Assembly (NCBI GenBank): GCA_021848375.1
Contig: JAJZUR010000014.1
Location: 1-17,686, forward strand
DNA: 17,686 nt
Reading direction: 5' to 3'
DNA from: Pseudomonadota bacterium
Lineage (GTDB): Bacteria; Pseudomonadota; Gammaproteobacteria; UBA6186; Azoamicaceae
Positions 1-8,107 of the stretch are shown piece after piece (position 1 is the stretch's first letter; every line of letters begins with the position of its first letter). The notes under the pieces are model-generated. The model was not told the DNA's origin and ran no database searches. It was given only the letters and a program-made list of their open reading frames with translations. A program made the translations under genes and the position numbers.

Positions 1-301
1 ATCCATTTGAAATCCCGGATATCTAAGCATGCTGGATTTTAAAACAGAAAATATCATATGTCCTGAATCATTCAAGAACATTTCCCCTGAAATGACCTGA
101 CCAAATAAACACAATCTCGTATTTACACAAATGGTAATAAAATAATACCCTTGGTTCTTGTAATCATAGTCTTTTAAGCGCAGACGTTTACGAAAATGAG
201 TTCTAAAATAATGTTCCATTAAAGTTCTTAAAATTTCTTAAAGAAATTTTACTTTAATGATTTTAAAATTCTTGATCAATCCGATAAAAAACCTAGAGTT
301 C
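1..301. other. AT-rich stretch without a recognised gene
   Basis: No convincing coding region, tRNA or other RNA gene is visible here. The stretch is strongly AT-rich and lies downstream of uvrD. A short open frame over 257-451 is mainly the antisense of the uvrD 3' end and has no recognisable protein features. The one clear structure is the dyad at 218-258, listed separately. The gene to the left lies outside the window. Confidence 0.6.
218..258. repeat. Large AT-only inverted repeat downstream of uvrD
   Basis: The inner arms AAAATTTCTT (230-239) and AAGAAATTTT (241-250) are a perfect 10-bp dyad around one base. The outer arms ATTAAAGT (218-225) and ACTTTAAT (251-258) add 8 more perfect pairs, with a 4-nt bulge (226-229) on the left. 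The whole forms an 18-bp stem with almost no GC. It lies about 45 bp past the uvrD stop. It is not a classic intrinsic terminator, because it lacks a GC-rich stem, but it could act as an RNA 3'-end structure, a cruciform or a protein site. Confidence 0.6.
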
Positions 302-2473
302 TCACACCGCTTCCAACTTCGCATATGCCAAGGCCAACCATTTACTCCCGAAAACATCAAACTTCACGTGCACCCGCGTTCGTTCTCCCATGCCTTCATG
401 ATCGATCACAGTGCCTTCCCCAAATTTGGGGTGTGTTACACGCTGGCCTAAACAGAACCCTTCACCCTCTTCTCCGATTGGGATAACCGATGGTGTTTGC
501 ACATGCGGATAGCGGATACTGACCCGGCGATTGATTTCTTTGATCAAGTTTTCGGGGATTTCTCGAATAAACCGCGATATTCGACGCTCTTCATCGCGCC
601 CAAATACCCGTCTTTTTTCTGCGTGAGTCAAATAAAGTTTTGTCCTAGCTCGCGTAACCCCAACATAACATAAACGACGCTCTTCTTCTAAAGATTGCGG
701 ATTTTCTCGCGAAAAGTGGTGTGGAAATAATCCATCTTCCATGCCACAAATAAAGACCAATGGAAATTCTAATCCTTTTGCTGAATGTAATGTCATCAAC
801 TGCACATGGCTTTCCGCCTGCCCGTTTTCCCTATCCCCTGCCTCGAGGGACGTATAGGCCAAAAATGCCGCCAATGGTGAAAGGTTATTTTCAACCGGAT
901 ATTCGTTTTCAAAATCGGTTGCCGCATTGATTAATTCTTCTAAGTTTTCAATGCGATTTTGCGCTTTTTCGCCCTTTTGATCTTTAAAAAAGGCTAAGAG
1001 TCCGCTTTCATAAATACTCGCTTGCACTAATTTGCTGAGCGATCCTTCCACCATCTCAGCCATTAAATTTTCAATTAATGCCACAAAAGCAGCGAGCCCG
1101 GCACCAATCCGATTCGCGATAATCCCACGCTCTAGTGCCTTTTTCGCCGCTTCCCATAATGAGCATTGTTCTTCAGCTGCAATTTCTTGCAATTTTTCGA
1201 TGGTTCTATCGCCAATCCCACGAGGCGGGACATTAACCACTCGCTCAAATGAAGTATTGTCTTTACTGTTTACCACCAATCTTAGATAAGCTAAAGCATC
1301 TTTAATTTCAGCGCGTTCAAAAAAGCGTAACCCACCGTAAACACTATAGGGGATCCCAGCTCGAACCAATGCCTCTTCTAAAACGCGGGATTGCGCATTG
1401 GAACGATACAGCACCCCAATTTCCGATGCCCTACCGCCTTCCATTAACCATGCCCTGATCTCACGCACCACAAATAAAGCTTCGTCTTCTTCATTAAAGC
1501 CCGCATAAACGATGATGGGATCGCCTTTTTCACCCGCCGTCCACAACGTTTTGCCAAGACGACTACCATTATGTGAAATCAACGCATTAGCAGCAGACAA
1601 TATCGTTCCAGTCGATCGATAATTTTGCTCTAGTCGTACGACTTGCGTTTCAGAAAATTCCCGCTCAAAGCGACGAATATTTTCTATTTTAGCACCACGC
1701 CAGCCATAAATAGACTGATCATCATCCCCAACAACCGTTACTGATTTTGCATGCACTGCCAACAATGATAACCATAAATATTGTATGGTATTGGTATCTT
1801 GAAATTCATCGACTAAAACATGCAAAAAGCGCGCCTGATAATAGGTTAATAATTCAACATTATTCTTTAATAATTCATAAGATCGTAAAAGAAGCTCTGC
1901 AAAATCAACCAAACCACTGCCTTCACATAGTTTCTCGTAATGCCGATAGACTTCGATTGCGACTTGATCATAAGCACTTTCTACATGAGAAAGCGCAGCA
2001 CTTCTAACACCTTCGTCTTTTTTACGATTAATATACCCTTGGATTTTCTTAGGTTCAAAGCGATCTTCGTTTACATTGAGGGTTTTAAAAAGCCGACGGA
2101 TCAATTGTAATTGATCATCTCCATCAATCACTTGAAAATTTTGCAATAAATGGGCTTCTTGCCAATGCAAGCGCAACATTTTATGGGCAAGGCCATGAAA
2201 TGTGCCCACCCACATGCCTTCTGCCTCGCTACCCAACATATGCCGAAGTCGACCGCGCATTTCTCCGGCCGCCTTATTCGTAAAAGTAACGGCTAAGACG
2301 CCATAAGCAGATACCGACATTTCACTGATAAGCCATGCAATGCGATGCACTAAGACGCGCGTTTTTCCACTTCCCGCACCCGCCAAAACTAATAAATTCC
2401 CAAGCGGCGCTGTTACTGCCGCTTGCTGCGCAGGATTCAGTATGTCTAAATGTTGCGATAATGAGGTTTCCAT
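302..2473 (-). CDS. uvrD: DNA helicase II UvrD
   Basis: Superfamily 1A 3'-5' DNA helicase of nucleotide excision repair and mismatch repair; it unwinds nicked or damaged DNA and clears proteins from it. From the ATG at 2473 it is 723 residues, against about 720 in E. coli. In order it shows: Walker A AGAGSGKT (31-38); motif Ia VTFTNKAA; motif II VDEFQDT; motif III GDDDQSIYGWRGA; motif V LMTLHSAKGLEFP; motif VI YVGVTRAR; and a C-terminal Tudor-like domain (LGQRVTHPKFGEG) of the kind that contacts RNA polymerase. The frame extends upstream to a TTG at 2500, but UvrD homologues begin near METSLSQ, so I take the ATG at 2473. That start has no clear Shine-Dalgarno sequence. A TACAAT box at 2483-2488 (minus strand) would leave an almost leaderless mRNA, though I see no good -35. 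It is divergent from the small lipoprotein gene and has no operon partner in the window. Confidence 0.97.
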   Translation of the reverse strand: METSLSQHLDILNPAQQAAVTAPLGNLLVLAGAGSGKTRVLVHRIAWLISEMSVSAYGVLAVTFTNKAAGEMRGRLRHMLGSEAEGMWVGTFHGLAHKMLRLHWQEAHLLQNFQVIDGDDQLQLIRRLFKTLNVNEDRFEPKKIQGYINRKKDEGVRSAALSHVESAYDQVAIEVYRHYEKLCEGSGLVDFAELLLRSYELLKNNVELLTYYQARFLHVLVDEFQDTNTIQYLWLSLLAVHAKSVTVVGDDDQSIYGWRGAKIENIRRFEREFSETQVVRLEQNYRSTGTILSAANALISHNGSRLGKTLWTAGEKGDPIIVYAGFNEEDEALFVVREIRAWLMEGGRASEIGVLYRSNAQSRVLEEALVRAGIPYSVYGGLRFFERAEIKDALAYLRLVVNSKDNTSFERVVNVPPRGIGDRTIEKLQEIAAEEQCSLWEAAKKALERGIIANRIGAGLAAFVALIENLMAEMVEGSLSKLVQASIYESGLLAFFKDQKGEKAQNRIENLEELINAATDFENEYPVENNLSPLAAFLAYTSLEAGDRENGQAESHVQLMTLHSAKGLEFPLVFICGMEDGLFPHHFSRENPQSLEEERRLCYVGVTRARTKLYLTHAEKRRVFGRDEERRISRFIREIPENLIKEINRRVSIRYPHVQTPSVIPIGEEGEGFCLGQRVTHPKFGEGTVIDHEGMGERTRVHVKFDVFGSKWLALAYAKLEAV

Positions 2474-2516
2474 AAGCGCGGTATTGTAACAAGAAAACAA
2501 GGTGTAAAAATAGAAA

Positions 2517-2530
2517 AAATCAGCTGATTT
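2517..2530. promoter_or_regulatory. Perfect 14-bp palindrome between uvrD and the glycine-zipper gene
   Basis: AAATCAGCTGATTT is fully self-complementary and lies in the divergent intergenic region, 44 bp upstream of the uvrD ATG. Size and place suit a dimeric regulator binding site. It is not a LexA box, since it lacks CTG-N10-CAG. No regulator can be named. Confidence 0.4.
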
Positions 2531-2617
2531 AAATTACAGTTCTTAAACCCTTTTTGCGGAATTTTTTGCGCATGCTTTTGTCCAATTCAGGGCATTATCA
2601 ACTGATGGGAGGACAAC

Positions 2618-2854
2618 ATGAAAAAGGCAACTTCACTATTATTGGCAGCTATCGTTGCAACCAATACCAGTTGCGCCAACATGGGTAAAAACGAGACGAC
2701 TAGTACTCTCTTGGGCGCCGCAGGCGGTGCATTGGTAGGTTCAGCCTTTGGTCGAGGCGAAGGTCGCCTGATCGGAGCCGGCATCGGGGCTGTGGCTGGT
2801 GGGTTGATTGGTAACACGGTTGGTAAAGATATGGATAAAAAGCGTAACCGCTAA
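2618..2854 (+). CDS. Small glycine-zipper envelope (lipo)protein
   Basis: A 78-residue protein with a Lys-containing N-terminus, a hydrophobic stretch (residues 5-14) and Cys19, so an exported protein and probably a lipoprotein. The lipobox NTSC is degenerate, as a Leu/Val/Ile is expected at -3. Residues 32-69 are a glycine zipper: two hydrophobic segments with G-x3-G spacing (GAAGGALVG and GAGIGAVAGGLIG), as in the YMGG/17-kDa surface antigen and OsmB-type families, which insert in or lie against the outer membrane. The C-terminus is basic (KDMDKKRNR). A strong ribosome site GGGAGG (2607-2612) lies 5 nt before the ATG. It is divergent from uvrD and 74 bp upstream of the aminotransferase. Exact function is unknown; a stress-response or envelope-structure role is the usual assumption for this family. 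Confidence 0.8.
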   Translation: MKKATSLLLAAIVATNTSCANMGKNETTSTLLGAAGGALVGSAFGRGEGRLIGAGIGAVAGGLIGNTVGKDMDKKRNR

Positions 2855-2928
2855 AAAATCTGTATAAACATACTGTATCGATTCTGAAAAGTCACAACTA
2901 GACTTCTTAGAAAGGAGGCTAGAATAGA

Positions 2929-4227
2929 ATGGATTTATATGCAAAAAGAACCTTTTCCATCGATACAGAAAACGCATTTAAGATAGGCCCACATATTGCA
3001 CGATTAGAAGCTGAAGGTCATCCAGTGGTTAAGTTAAATTTGGGTGAACCGGATTTTAATGTGCCAGCATTTATTAAACAAGAAATTAAAGATCAACTGG
3101 ATCGCAACAACACGCATTACTGCGATCCAAAAGGGATCTTATCCCTAAGAGAAGCCATCAGCCACCAAATTTTTGAAACCAGAAAAATCCATATTTCCCC
3201 TGAGCAAGTTGTTATTTTTCCGGGCGCAAAACCTGGAATAGGATTTTCACAACAAGTATATTGCGATCCCGGTGATGAAATTATTTACCCCAGTCCCGGA
3301 TTTCCTATTTTTGAATCTTTCATTCGTTACTTAGATGCAAAACCAGTTCCGGTACATCTGATGGAAGAAAATGGTTTTACATTATCTGCCGACCAATTGG
3401 CGACTTTAATAACGCCAAAAACTAAACTCATTTATATCAATTCCCCTTCTAACCCAACGGGGGGCGTCGTTGAACTAAATCAATTAGAAGCTATTGCTGA
3501 AGTCATCTTGAAAAAAGCGCATCCTAATGCGCGAATTTATTCTGATGAGATTTATGAGCAGATTATTTTTGATGGAAAACAACATCACTCTATTGCTTCT
3601 ATTCCTGAAATGAAGAACAGAACTATTATTAGTAGTGGCTTTTCAAAAACTTTTGCGTGGACCGGGGGAAGGGTTGGCTACGCGATTTTACCTTCTGTTG
3701 AAGAAGCGGATGTTTTCAAAAATTTGAATATCAATTATTTTTCGTGTGTGCCGCCATATAATCAAGAAGGCGCGAGAGCAGCTCTGACGAATCCTGCTTC
3801 TAAAAAAGCCATCTCTTTGATGGTTAACACTTTTGAAGAACGAAGAAATACCTTGGTGCAATTATTAAATCAAATTCCCGGAATGACATGTCAAATGCCA
3901 AGCGGCGCTTTTTATGTGTTTCCCAATATAAAAGGGATCTGCAAAAAATTAGGTATTTTTGATGCTTACCAAAACCTAGATCACCACACAAAATCCAAGA
4001 CAACTCCGTCGACTTTATTCCAAATGTTCGCGCTATATCATCATTATGTGGCGACTCTCGATCGAAAATCTTTCGGCAGAATCGGAATTGCTGATAAACA
4101 TCATCTCCGTATCTCTTATGCTTCTGATATTGCGCTATTAAAGGAAGGCGTGGTGCGCTTACATAATGCGGCAATCGATGTTGAAGGATTTCAAAAATTT
4201 ATGCAAAAACGCGACAATTTATATTAG
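2929..4227 (+). CDS. PLP-dependent class I/II aminotransferase
   Basis: A fold-type I aminotransferase (432 residues) of the aspartate aminotransferase superfamily. PLP-site residues are visible: Asn175 in NSPSNPTGG, Asp206 and Tyr209 in YSDEIYE, the Schiff-base Lys240 in SSGFSKTFAWTGGR, Arg248, and the substrate-carboxylate Arg394 in HHLRISYA. A perfect AAGGAGG (2912-2918) lies 10 nt before the ATG. The glycerate kinase gene follows after 2 nt and the hydroxyacid reductase gene overlaps that by 4 nt, so the three are co-transcribed and probably translationally coupled. From this context I infer that the enzyme makes hydroxypyruvate or glyoxylate handled by the reductase, for example by serine or glycine transamination. 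Sequence alone does not prove the amino donor. A His-rich segment (351-392) between the small-domain strands is unusual for the family. General aminotransferase identity is sure; substrate is not. Confidence 0.9.
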   Translation: MDLYAKRTFSIDTENAFKIGPHIARLEAEGHPVVKLNLGEPDFNVPAFIKQEIKDQLDRNNTHYCDPKGILSLREAISHQIFETRKIHISPEQVVIFPGAKPGIGFSQQVYCDPGDEIIYPSPGFPIFESFIRYLDAKPVPVHLMEENGFTLSADQLATLITPKTKLIYINSPSNPTGGVVELNQLEAIAEVILKKAHPNARIYSDEIYEQIIFDGKQHHSIASIPEMKNRTIISSGFSKTFAWTGGRVGYAILPSVEEADVFKNLNINYFSCVPPYNQEGARAALTNPASKKAISLMVNTFEERRNTLVQLLNQIPGMTCQMPSGAFYVFPNIKGICKKLGIFDAYQNLDHHTKSKTTPSTLFQMFALYHHYVATLDRKSFGRIGIADKHHLRISYASDIALLKEGVVRLHNAAIDVEGFQKFMQKRDNLY

Positions 4228-4229
4228 CT

Positions 4230-5363
4230 ATGAAAATTATCATTGCCCCCGATTCATATAAAGGTTCCCTCTTAGCAAATGAAGTTGCATTGACTATTGA
4301 ACAAGGGCTCTCTCATGCATTGCCCAATGCCAAATTTATTCGTGTACCCATGGCAGATGGTGGAGAAGGAACCCTAGACAGTTTACTTGCGAGCTGTCCT
4401 CTTACATTACACACAACTGAAGTCACCAATCCAATTGGCGAAAAAATCAAGGCTTCCTTTGGGGTATTGGAAGATAATACGGCAGTCATTGAAATGGCAA
4501 GCGCTTCAGGCATAAGTTTAATTCCAATCGAAAAACGCAACCCCTTTAACACAACCACTTTTGGCACGGGCGAATTGATTCGCGCGGCATTGGATTTTGG
4601 CTGTCGCCGCTTTATCGTTGGACTTGGCGGCAGTGCGACTTGTGATGGCGGCGTTGGTGCGCTAGCAGCGCTTGGAGTTCAATTTAAAGACGCCGCTGGA
4701 ATAAAGATAGAACCGACGGCTGCTGGTTTAGAGAAGCTCAAAACCATTGATATGGCAACGATCGATCCGAGACTCACCTTTTCTGAATTTATCCTCGCGC
4801 ATGACGTGGATAACCCATTATTAGGCCCACAAGGGGCTTTAATGTATGCCCCACAAAAAGGCGCAACGCCCGAACAAATTATTCATCTGCATAAAATATT
4901 AGAACAATATGCGCATCTGATTGCAAATATGACCGGTAAAATGGTTGGCAATTTACCTGGCACCGGTGCCGCTGGCGGATTAGCCGCGGGCTTATACGCT
5001 TTTCTAAATGCAACTTTAGAACCCGGCGTTTCAAAGATGATAAAGGCCGTACAACTTTTTGAAAAAATGCAGGGCGCGAGTTTAGTGATTACTGGAGAAG
5101 GACAAATAGACGCGCAAACGATTCACGGAAAAACGCCGATAGGCGTTGCGCAATGCGCAAAAAAATTACAGATACCGGTGATTGCCATTGCTGCACGTTT
5201 TGGAAAAGGGTATCATGAAGTCTATAGTCATGGGATCGATGCGGTATTTAGTATTGTCAATGCCCCCATGTCAACTGAGATTTGTCATACATTTACTAAG
5301 CCCTTATTGGCCGCAACAGCCAACAACATTGGCCGTTTAATCAACTTAGGAATTCATAAATGA
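4230..5363 (+). CDS. Glycerate kinase (GarK/GlxK family)
   Basis: Phosphorylates D-glycerate with ATP; members of this GarK/GlxK family generally give 2-phosphoglycerate, which enters lower glycolysis. At 377 residues the length is typical. Family motifs: APDSYKGSL (6-14), ADGGEGT (42-48), GLGGSATCDGG (131-141), HDVDNPLLG (191-199), GTGAAGGLAAGL (244-255) and TGEGQIDAQTIHGKTP (288-303). The start lies only 2 nt after the aminotransferase stop and has no strong Shine-Dalgarno sequence, which suggests translational coupling. Its stop overlaps the reductase start in ATGA. Placement beside a hydroxypyruvate/glyoxylate-type reductase supports glycerate as the real substrate. It could be called glxK or garK; I leave the symbol empty because the paralogues cannot be told apart here. 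Confidence 0.94.
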   Translation: MKIIIAPDSYKGSLLANEVALTIEQGLSHALPNAKFIRVPMADGGEGTLDSLLASCPLTLHTTEVTNPIGEKIKASFGVLEDNTAVIEMASASGISLIPIEKRNPFNTTTFGTGELIRAALDFGCRRFIVGLGGSATCDGGVGALAALGVQFKDAAGIKIEPTAAGLEKLKTIDMATIDPRLTFSEFILAHDVDNPLLGPQGALMYAPQKGATPEQIIHLHKILEQYAHLIANMTGKMVGNLPGTGAAGGLAAGLYAFLNATLEPGVSKMIKAVQLFEKMQGASLVITGEGQIDAQTIHGKTPIGVAQCAKKLQIPVIAIAARFGKGYHEVYSHGIDAVFSIVNAPMSTEICHTFTKPLLAATANNIGRLINLGIHK

Positions 5364-6319
5364 AACCCAATATTTTTGTGACGAGAATGTTGCCTGAACC
5401 CAGCATGACTAAACTGAAAACATATTTTAACGTTACGATAAATCCAGATGATCGGGTTTTGGATAAACATGAGATTATTGAGGCTATACCTAATCAAGAT
5501 GCTTTGTTATGTCTTCTAACGGACACCATTGATAATACAGTCATTGACGCAGGAAAAAAACTCAAAGTCATTTCAAATTATGCGGTTGGTTTTAATAATA
5601 TCGATATCAAAACAGCAACGGCACGCCATATTCCCGTTTGTATTACCCCCGGCATTTTAACCAACGCAACGGCTGATCTCACCTGGGCATTGATATTAGC
5701 CATCGCACGACGTGTGGTAGAATCTGATAAATTTACACGTGAAGGCCTATTTAACGGCTGGGCGCCGAATCTTTTTTTAGGCGGGGATGTCACGGGAAAA
5801 ACGCTCGGCATCGTTGGCATGGGCCGTATTGGACAAGCCGTTGCTAAGCGGGCAATGGGTTTCGAAATGAAGGTCGTTTATACTTCTCGAACGGATAAAA
5901 AAATCTCGAATGCGCAATTTGTTTCCTTAAATGAATTATTGGAAGTTTCAGACTTTGTTTCTTTACACACCCCTTTAACCTCTGAAACAAAACATTTAAT
6001 CGATACCGATCAATTTCATCGCATGAAAAAAACCGCTTATTTAATTAACACTACCCGCGGCCCCGTTGTTAATGAACTAGCACTTTTAGATGCACTTAAG
6101 ACGAATATCATTGCAGGCGCTGGGTTAGATGTTTATGAAAAGGAACCGCTTATTACACCCGGCTTATTAGCATTGGATAACGTCGTTTTACTCCCCCATA
6201 TCGGGAGCGCAACCGTTGAAACTCGCACCAAAATGGCCATATTGGCCGCTGAAAATGCCATTGCCATTCTACAAGGGCAAAAGCCGCATGCCATTGCTAA
6301 TCCAGAGGTTTTAACGTAA
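5360..6319 (+). CDS. D-2-hydroxyacid dehydrogenase: hydroxypyruvate/glyoxylate reductase
   Basis: Reduces hydroxypyruvate to D-glycerate (and glyoxylate to glycolate) in the GhrB/GRHPR/HprA type of the D-isomer 2-hydroxyacid dehydrogenase family. At 319 residues it is full length. Seen: substrate-loop NYAVGFNNID (73-82), Rossmann motif GMGRIG (153-158), and the catalytic triad Arg233 (TTRGPVVNE), Glu262 (YEKEP) and His280 (LPHIGSAT). After the second Rossmann strand the sequence reads VVYTSRT, with Ser/Arg where NAD-specific enzymes have an acid, so NADPH is the more likely cofactor (inference). The start overlaps the glycerate kinase stop by 4 nt (ATGA). The product would feed directly into that kinase. 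It ends only 3 nt from the convergent MAPEG gene, with no visible terminator between them. Confidence 0.92.
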   Translation: MKPNIFVTRMLPEPSMTKLKTYFNVTINPDDRVLDKHEIIEAIPNQDALLCLLTDTIDNTVIDAGKKLKVISNYAVGFNNIDIKTATARHIPVCITPGILTNATADLTWALILAIARRVVESDKFTREGLFNGWAPNLFLGGDVTGKTLGIVGMGRIGQAVAKRAMGFEMKVVYTSRTDKKISNAQFVSLNELLEVSDFVSLHTPLTSETKHLIDTDQFHRMKKTAYLINTTRGPVVNELALLDALKTNIIAGAGLDVYEKEPLITPGLLALDNVVLLPHIGSATVETRTKMAILAAENAIAILQGQKPHAIANPEVLT

Positions 6320-6322
6320 AAA

Positions 6323-6691
6323 TTAGGCTGCAATCACAAACAAAGAAATAATACAACCCAAACCTAACAACCAAAAAATCGTTCTTAAAGTGGCTTTATC
6401 GGTTATATAACAAATGGCATAAATAATTCGAGTAAGAATATAGGCGATGGCTAGATTATCGATGGAGGATTGCACGGCGTCTAGTTGCTGCGCAATAATG
6501 ACTGCAGCCATAAAACCAGGTGAACCCTCGAAGGTATTAGATTGTACCCAATAGGCGCGTTTGCGCCAGCCTTTTAAATGATCTAAATAAGCGCGCGAGT
6601 AATTGTCATATTCAGGACCCCATTTCGCCAAAGTTGTAAAAATATAAGGAAAAATAATAATGGCTAGAACGCACCAATAAGCAATAGTCAT
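6323..6691 (-). CDS. MAPEG family membrane protein
   Basis: A 122-residue protein of the MAPEG family (membrane-associated proteins in eicosanoid and glutathione metabolism), which in eukaryotes includes microsomal glutathione transferases. About four hydrophobic segments are seen (residues 3-21, 56-70, 77-95, 101-121). The family signature lies between the first two: YDNYSRA, LKGWRKRAYW and the N-x-x-E-x-x-P motif in QSNTFEGSPGF, which in characterised members helps form the glutathione site. Bacterial members are mostly uncharacterised. The ribosome site AAAGGAG lies 6 nt before the ATG and overlaps the end of the AnkH-like gene, whose stop is only 11 nt upstream. It is therefore the last gene of that operon. 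Whether it works with the effector-like protein or just shares its transcript is unknown. Confidence 0.85.
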   Translation of the reverse strand: MTIAYWCVLAIIIFPYIFTTLAKWGPEYDNYSRAYLDHLKGWRKRAYWVQSNTFEGSPGFMAAVIIAQQLDAVQSSIDNLAIAYILTRIIYAICYITDKATLRTIFWLLGLGCIISLFVIAA

Positions 6692-6702
6692 GTTAACTCC
6701 TT

Positions 6703-8106
6703 TTAACGTAGAGTGAGGGTTGTTAAATCTAGCCCGGAGATCTTTAGTAGCTCGATAAAGTCTTCCCCAAGACGACCCGCCATTCGTGTATAATACACCT
6801 TAATGTAAGTCTTTAAAATATAATTGTAACTGGGTAACGTTAATATTTGTAATATTTTCTTAGCTCTTTCTACTTCTCGTTTCTGTGAAGGCCGACAACG
6901 CTGAAATAAGATCGCTGCCAAAATAGAGGTCTTACCAGCTCGCTTTTCTTGGTTAGATTGATAAAATGACGCAATACATTCGTCTAAAACCCGATCTTTA
7001 TCCCATTCAACCCACGTATCATAAAAATTCATAATCGATTTTTTTAAGGCCGCAATTTCACCACGCGCGTCAAAATTTCCTCTAAACATTAACATAAACA
7101 TCATAGCAGGAACACTGGCTTCCACATTTGCCCAAGAACAATTACCGCTTAATTGATAACGCGCTGGCAAGGTTGTAAAGGGTTTTAAATTTAAGATATT
7201 TTTAATTTCTGTATTGATATATTCATCATTTTTATTATTGTACATCAGATCTTTTAAAAAATCGGGATTAAATGCGGTCATATTCCCCACTTCACTGATA
7301 ACCACGGTATCTACAATATGTTTAACGCCCCGATCGCATTTTGCAAATAAATTTTTATATTTAATAAAAGTGATAGCATGCCCCTCATAAGAAACCGGAA
7401 TAACCACCAGTTCTTGGCTTAAAATATGTCGAATATGCGCATCTTGCTCTGCTGGGATTTCAGTTGCATATTTATAAGGTACAATTTCAGCCGAATTTTT
7501 GAGGGCTTTTGCTATTTTGGTCAGCACAGCGGTGTAGGCCTTAAAATACCCTCCCGCGGAACTTGCCATAAAACTCAATAAGGTTTTTAGGATAATCCCG
7601 ACGGTAAATTCTAAATAAAATCCTTCATAACTTAAATCTATAAAATAACCATTAGGCGTTAGAATGCGTGCTTTTCCCACCAATTCATAACGGTGTCCAA
7701 TTAATTTTGCATTAATAAAATCTAACGCAAAATTAAGATCAGCGCCATGAGAAGTTAGCAGTTTTATAAGCTCGGTTTCTCCCCTTAACAAAGGATTCAC
7801 TAACATGGGTTGCCCATCCGCGGAATAATGATTGGGATTGGCTTTATACTCTAAATAAAGTTCACTTAAATTCCTTTCTCTTCGATTGATTGACCATTGT
7901 AAAGCAGTCTGGCCACTAATATCCTGTTGATCGATTTTGGCACCGTGTTCTAATAATAATCTGGCAATATGCAGATCTTTTTTGAGGGTTGCTTCAATTA
8001 AGGGAGTCAATCCATAAATGTCTTTTTCATTTACATCTGAACCTTCTTGTAAGAGCTTTGCAACCCCATTATAAGTGCCAAATAATATCTCTTGTGAAAG
8101 TGACAC
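6703..8106 (-). CDS. AnkH/LegA3-like ankyrin-repeat protein with a papain-like domain (putative Dot/Icm effector)
   Basis: A 467-residue soluble protein. Four ankyrin repeats fill residues 2-127 (for example YGLTPLIEA...LLLEHGAKID and LIKLLTSHGADLN). The rest has no other ankyrins. Residues 230-330 hold a likely cysteine-protease-type core: EGHAITFI with His243, Asp258 in KCDRG, and a papain-like nucleophile region GNCSWANVE with Cys323. His precedes Cys, so the fold would be circularly permuted relative to papain. Length, repeat number and domain order match what I recall of Legionella AnkH/LegA3, a Dot/Icm effector conserved across the genus and reported to bind host LARP7; this is recall, not an alignment. 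It starts at GTG, supported by AAGGA 7 nt upstream and by lying 1 nt after the stop of the preceding gene. It is the middle gene of a three-gene operon. No Sec signal is visible, as expected of a type IV effector. Confidence 0.8.
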   Translation of the reverse strand: MSLSQEILFGTYNGVAKLLQEGSDVNEKDIYGLTPLIEATLKKDLHIARLLLEHGAKIDQQDISGQTALQWSINRRERNLSELYLEYKANPNHYSADGQPMLVNPLLRGETELIKLLTSHGADLNFALDFINAKLIGHRYELVGKARILTPNGYFIDLSYEGFYLEFTVGIILKTLLSFMASSAGGYFKAYTAVLTKIAKALKNSAEIVPYKYATEIPAEQDAHIRHILSQELVVIPVSYEGHAITFIKYKNLFAKCDRGVKHIVDTVVISEVGNMTAFNPDFLKDLMYNNKNDEYINTEIKNILNLKPFTTLPARYQLSGNCSWANVEASVPAMMFMLMFRGNFDARGEIAALKKSIMNFYDTWVEWDKDRVLDECIASFYQSNQEKRAGKTSILAAILFQRCRPSQKREVERAKKILQILTLPSYNYILKTYIKVYYTRMAGRLGEDFIELLKISGLDLTTLTLR

Positions 8107-8107
8107 G

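Noticed and set aside
2860..2878. CTGTAT...CTGTAT upstream of the aminotransferase as a LexA box
   Set aside because: The two units are direct repeats (period 13), while a LexA box needs CTG-N10-CAG inverted symmetry.
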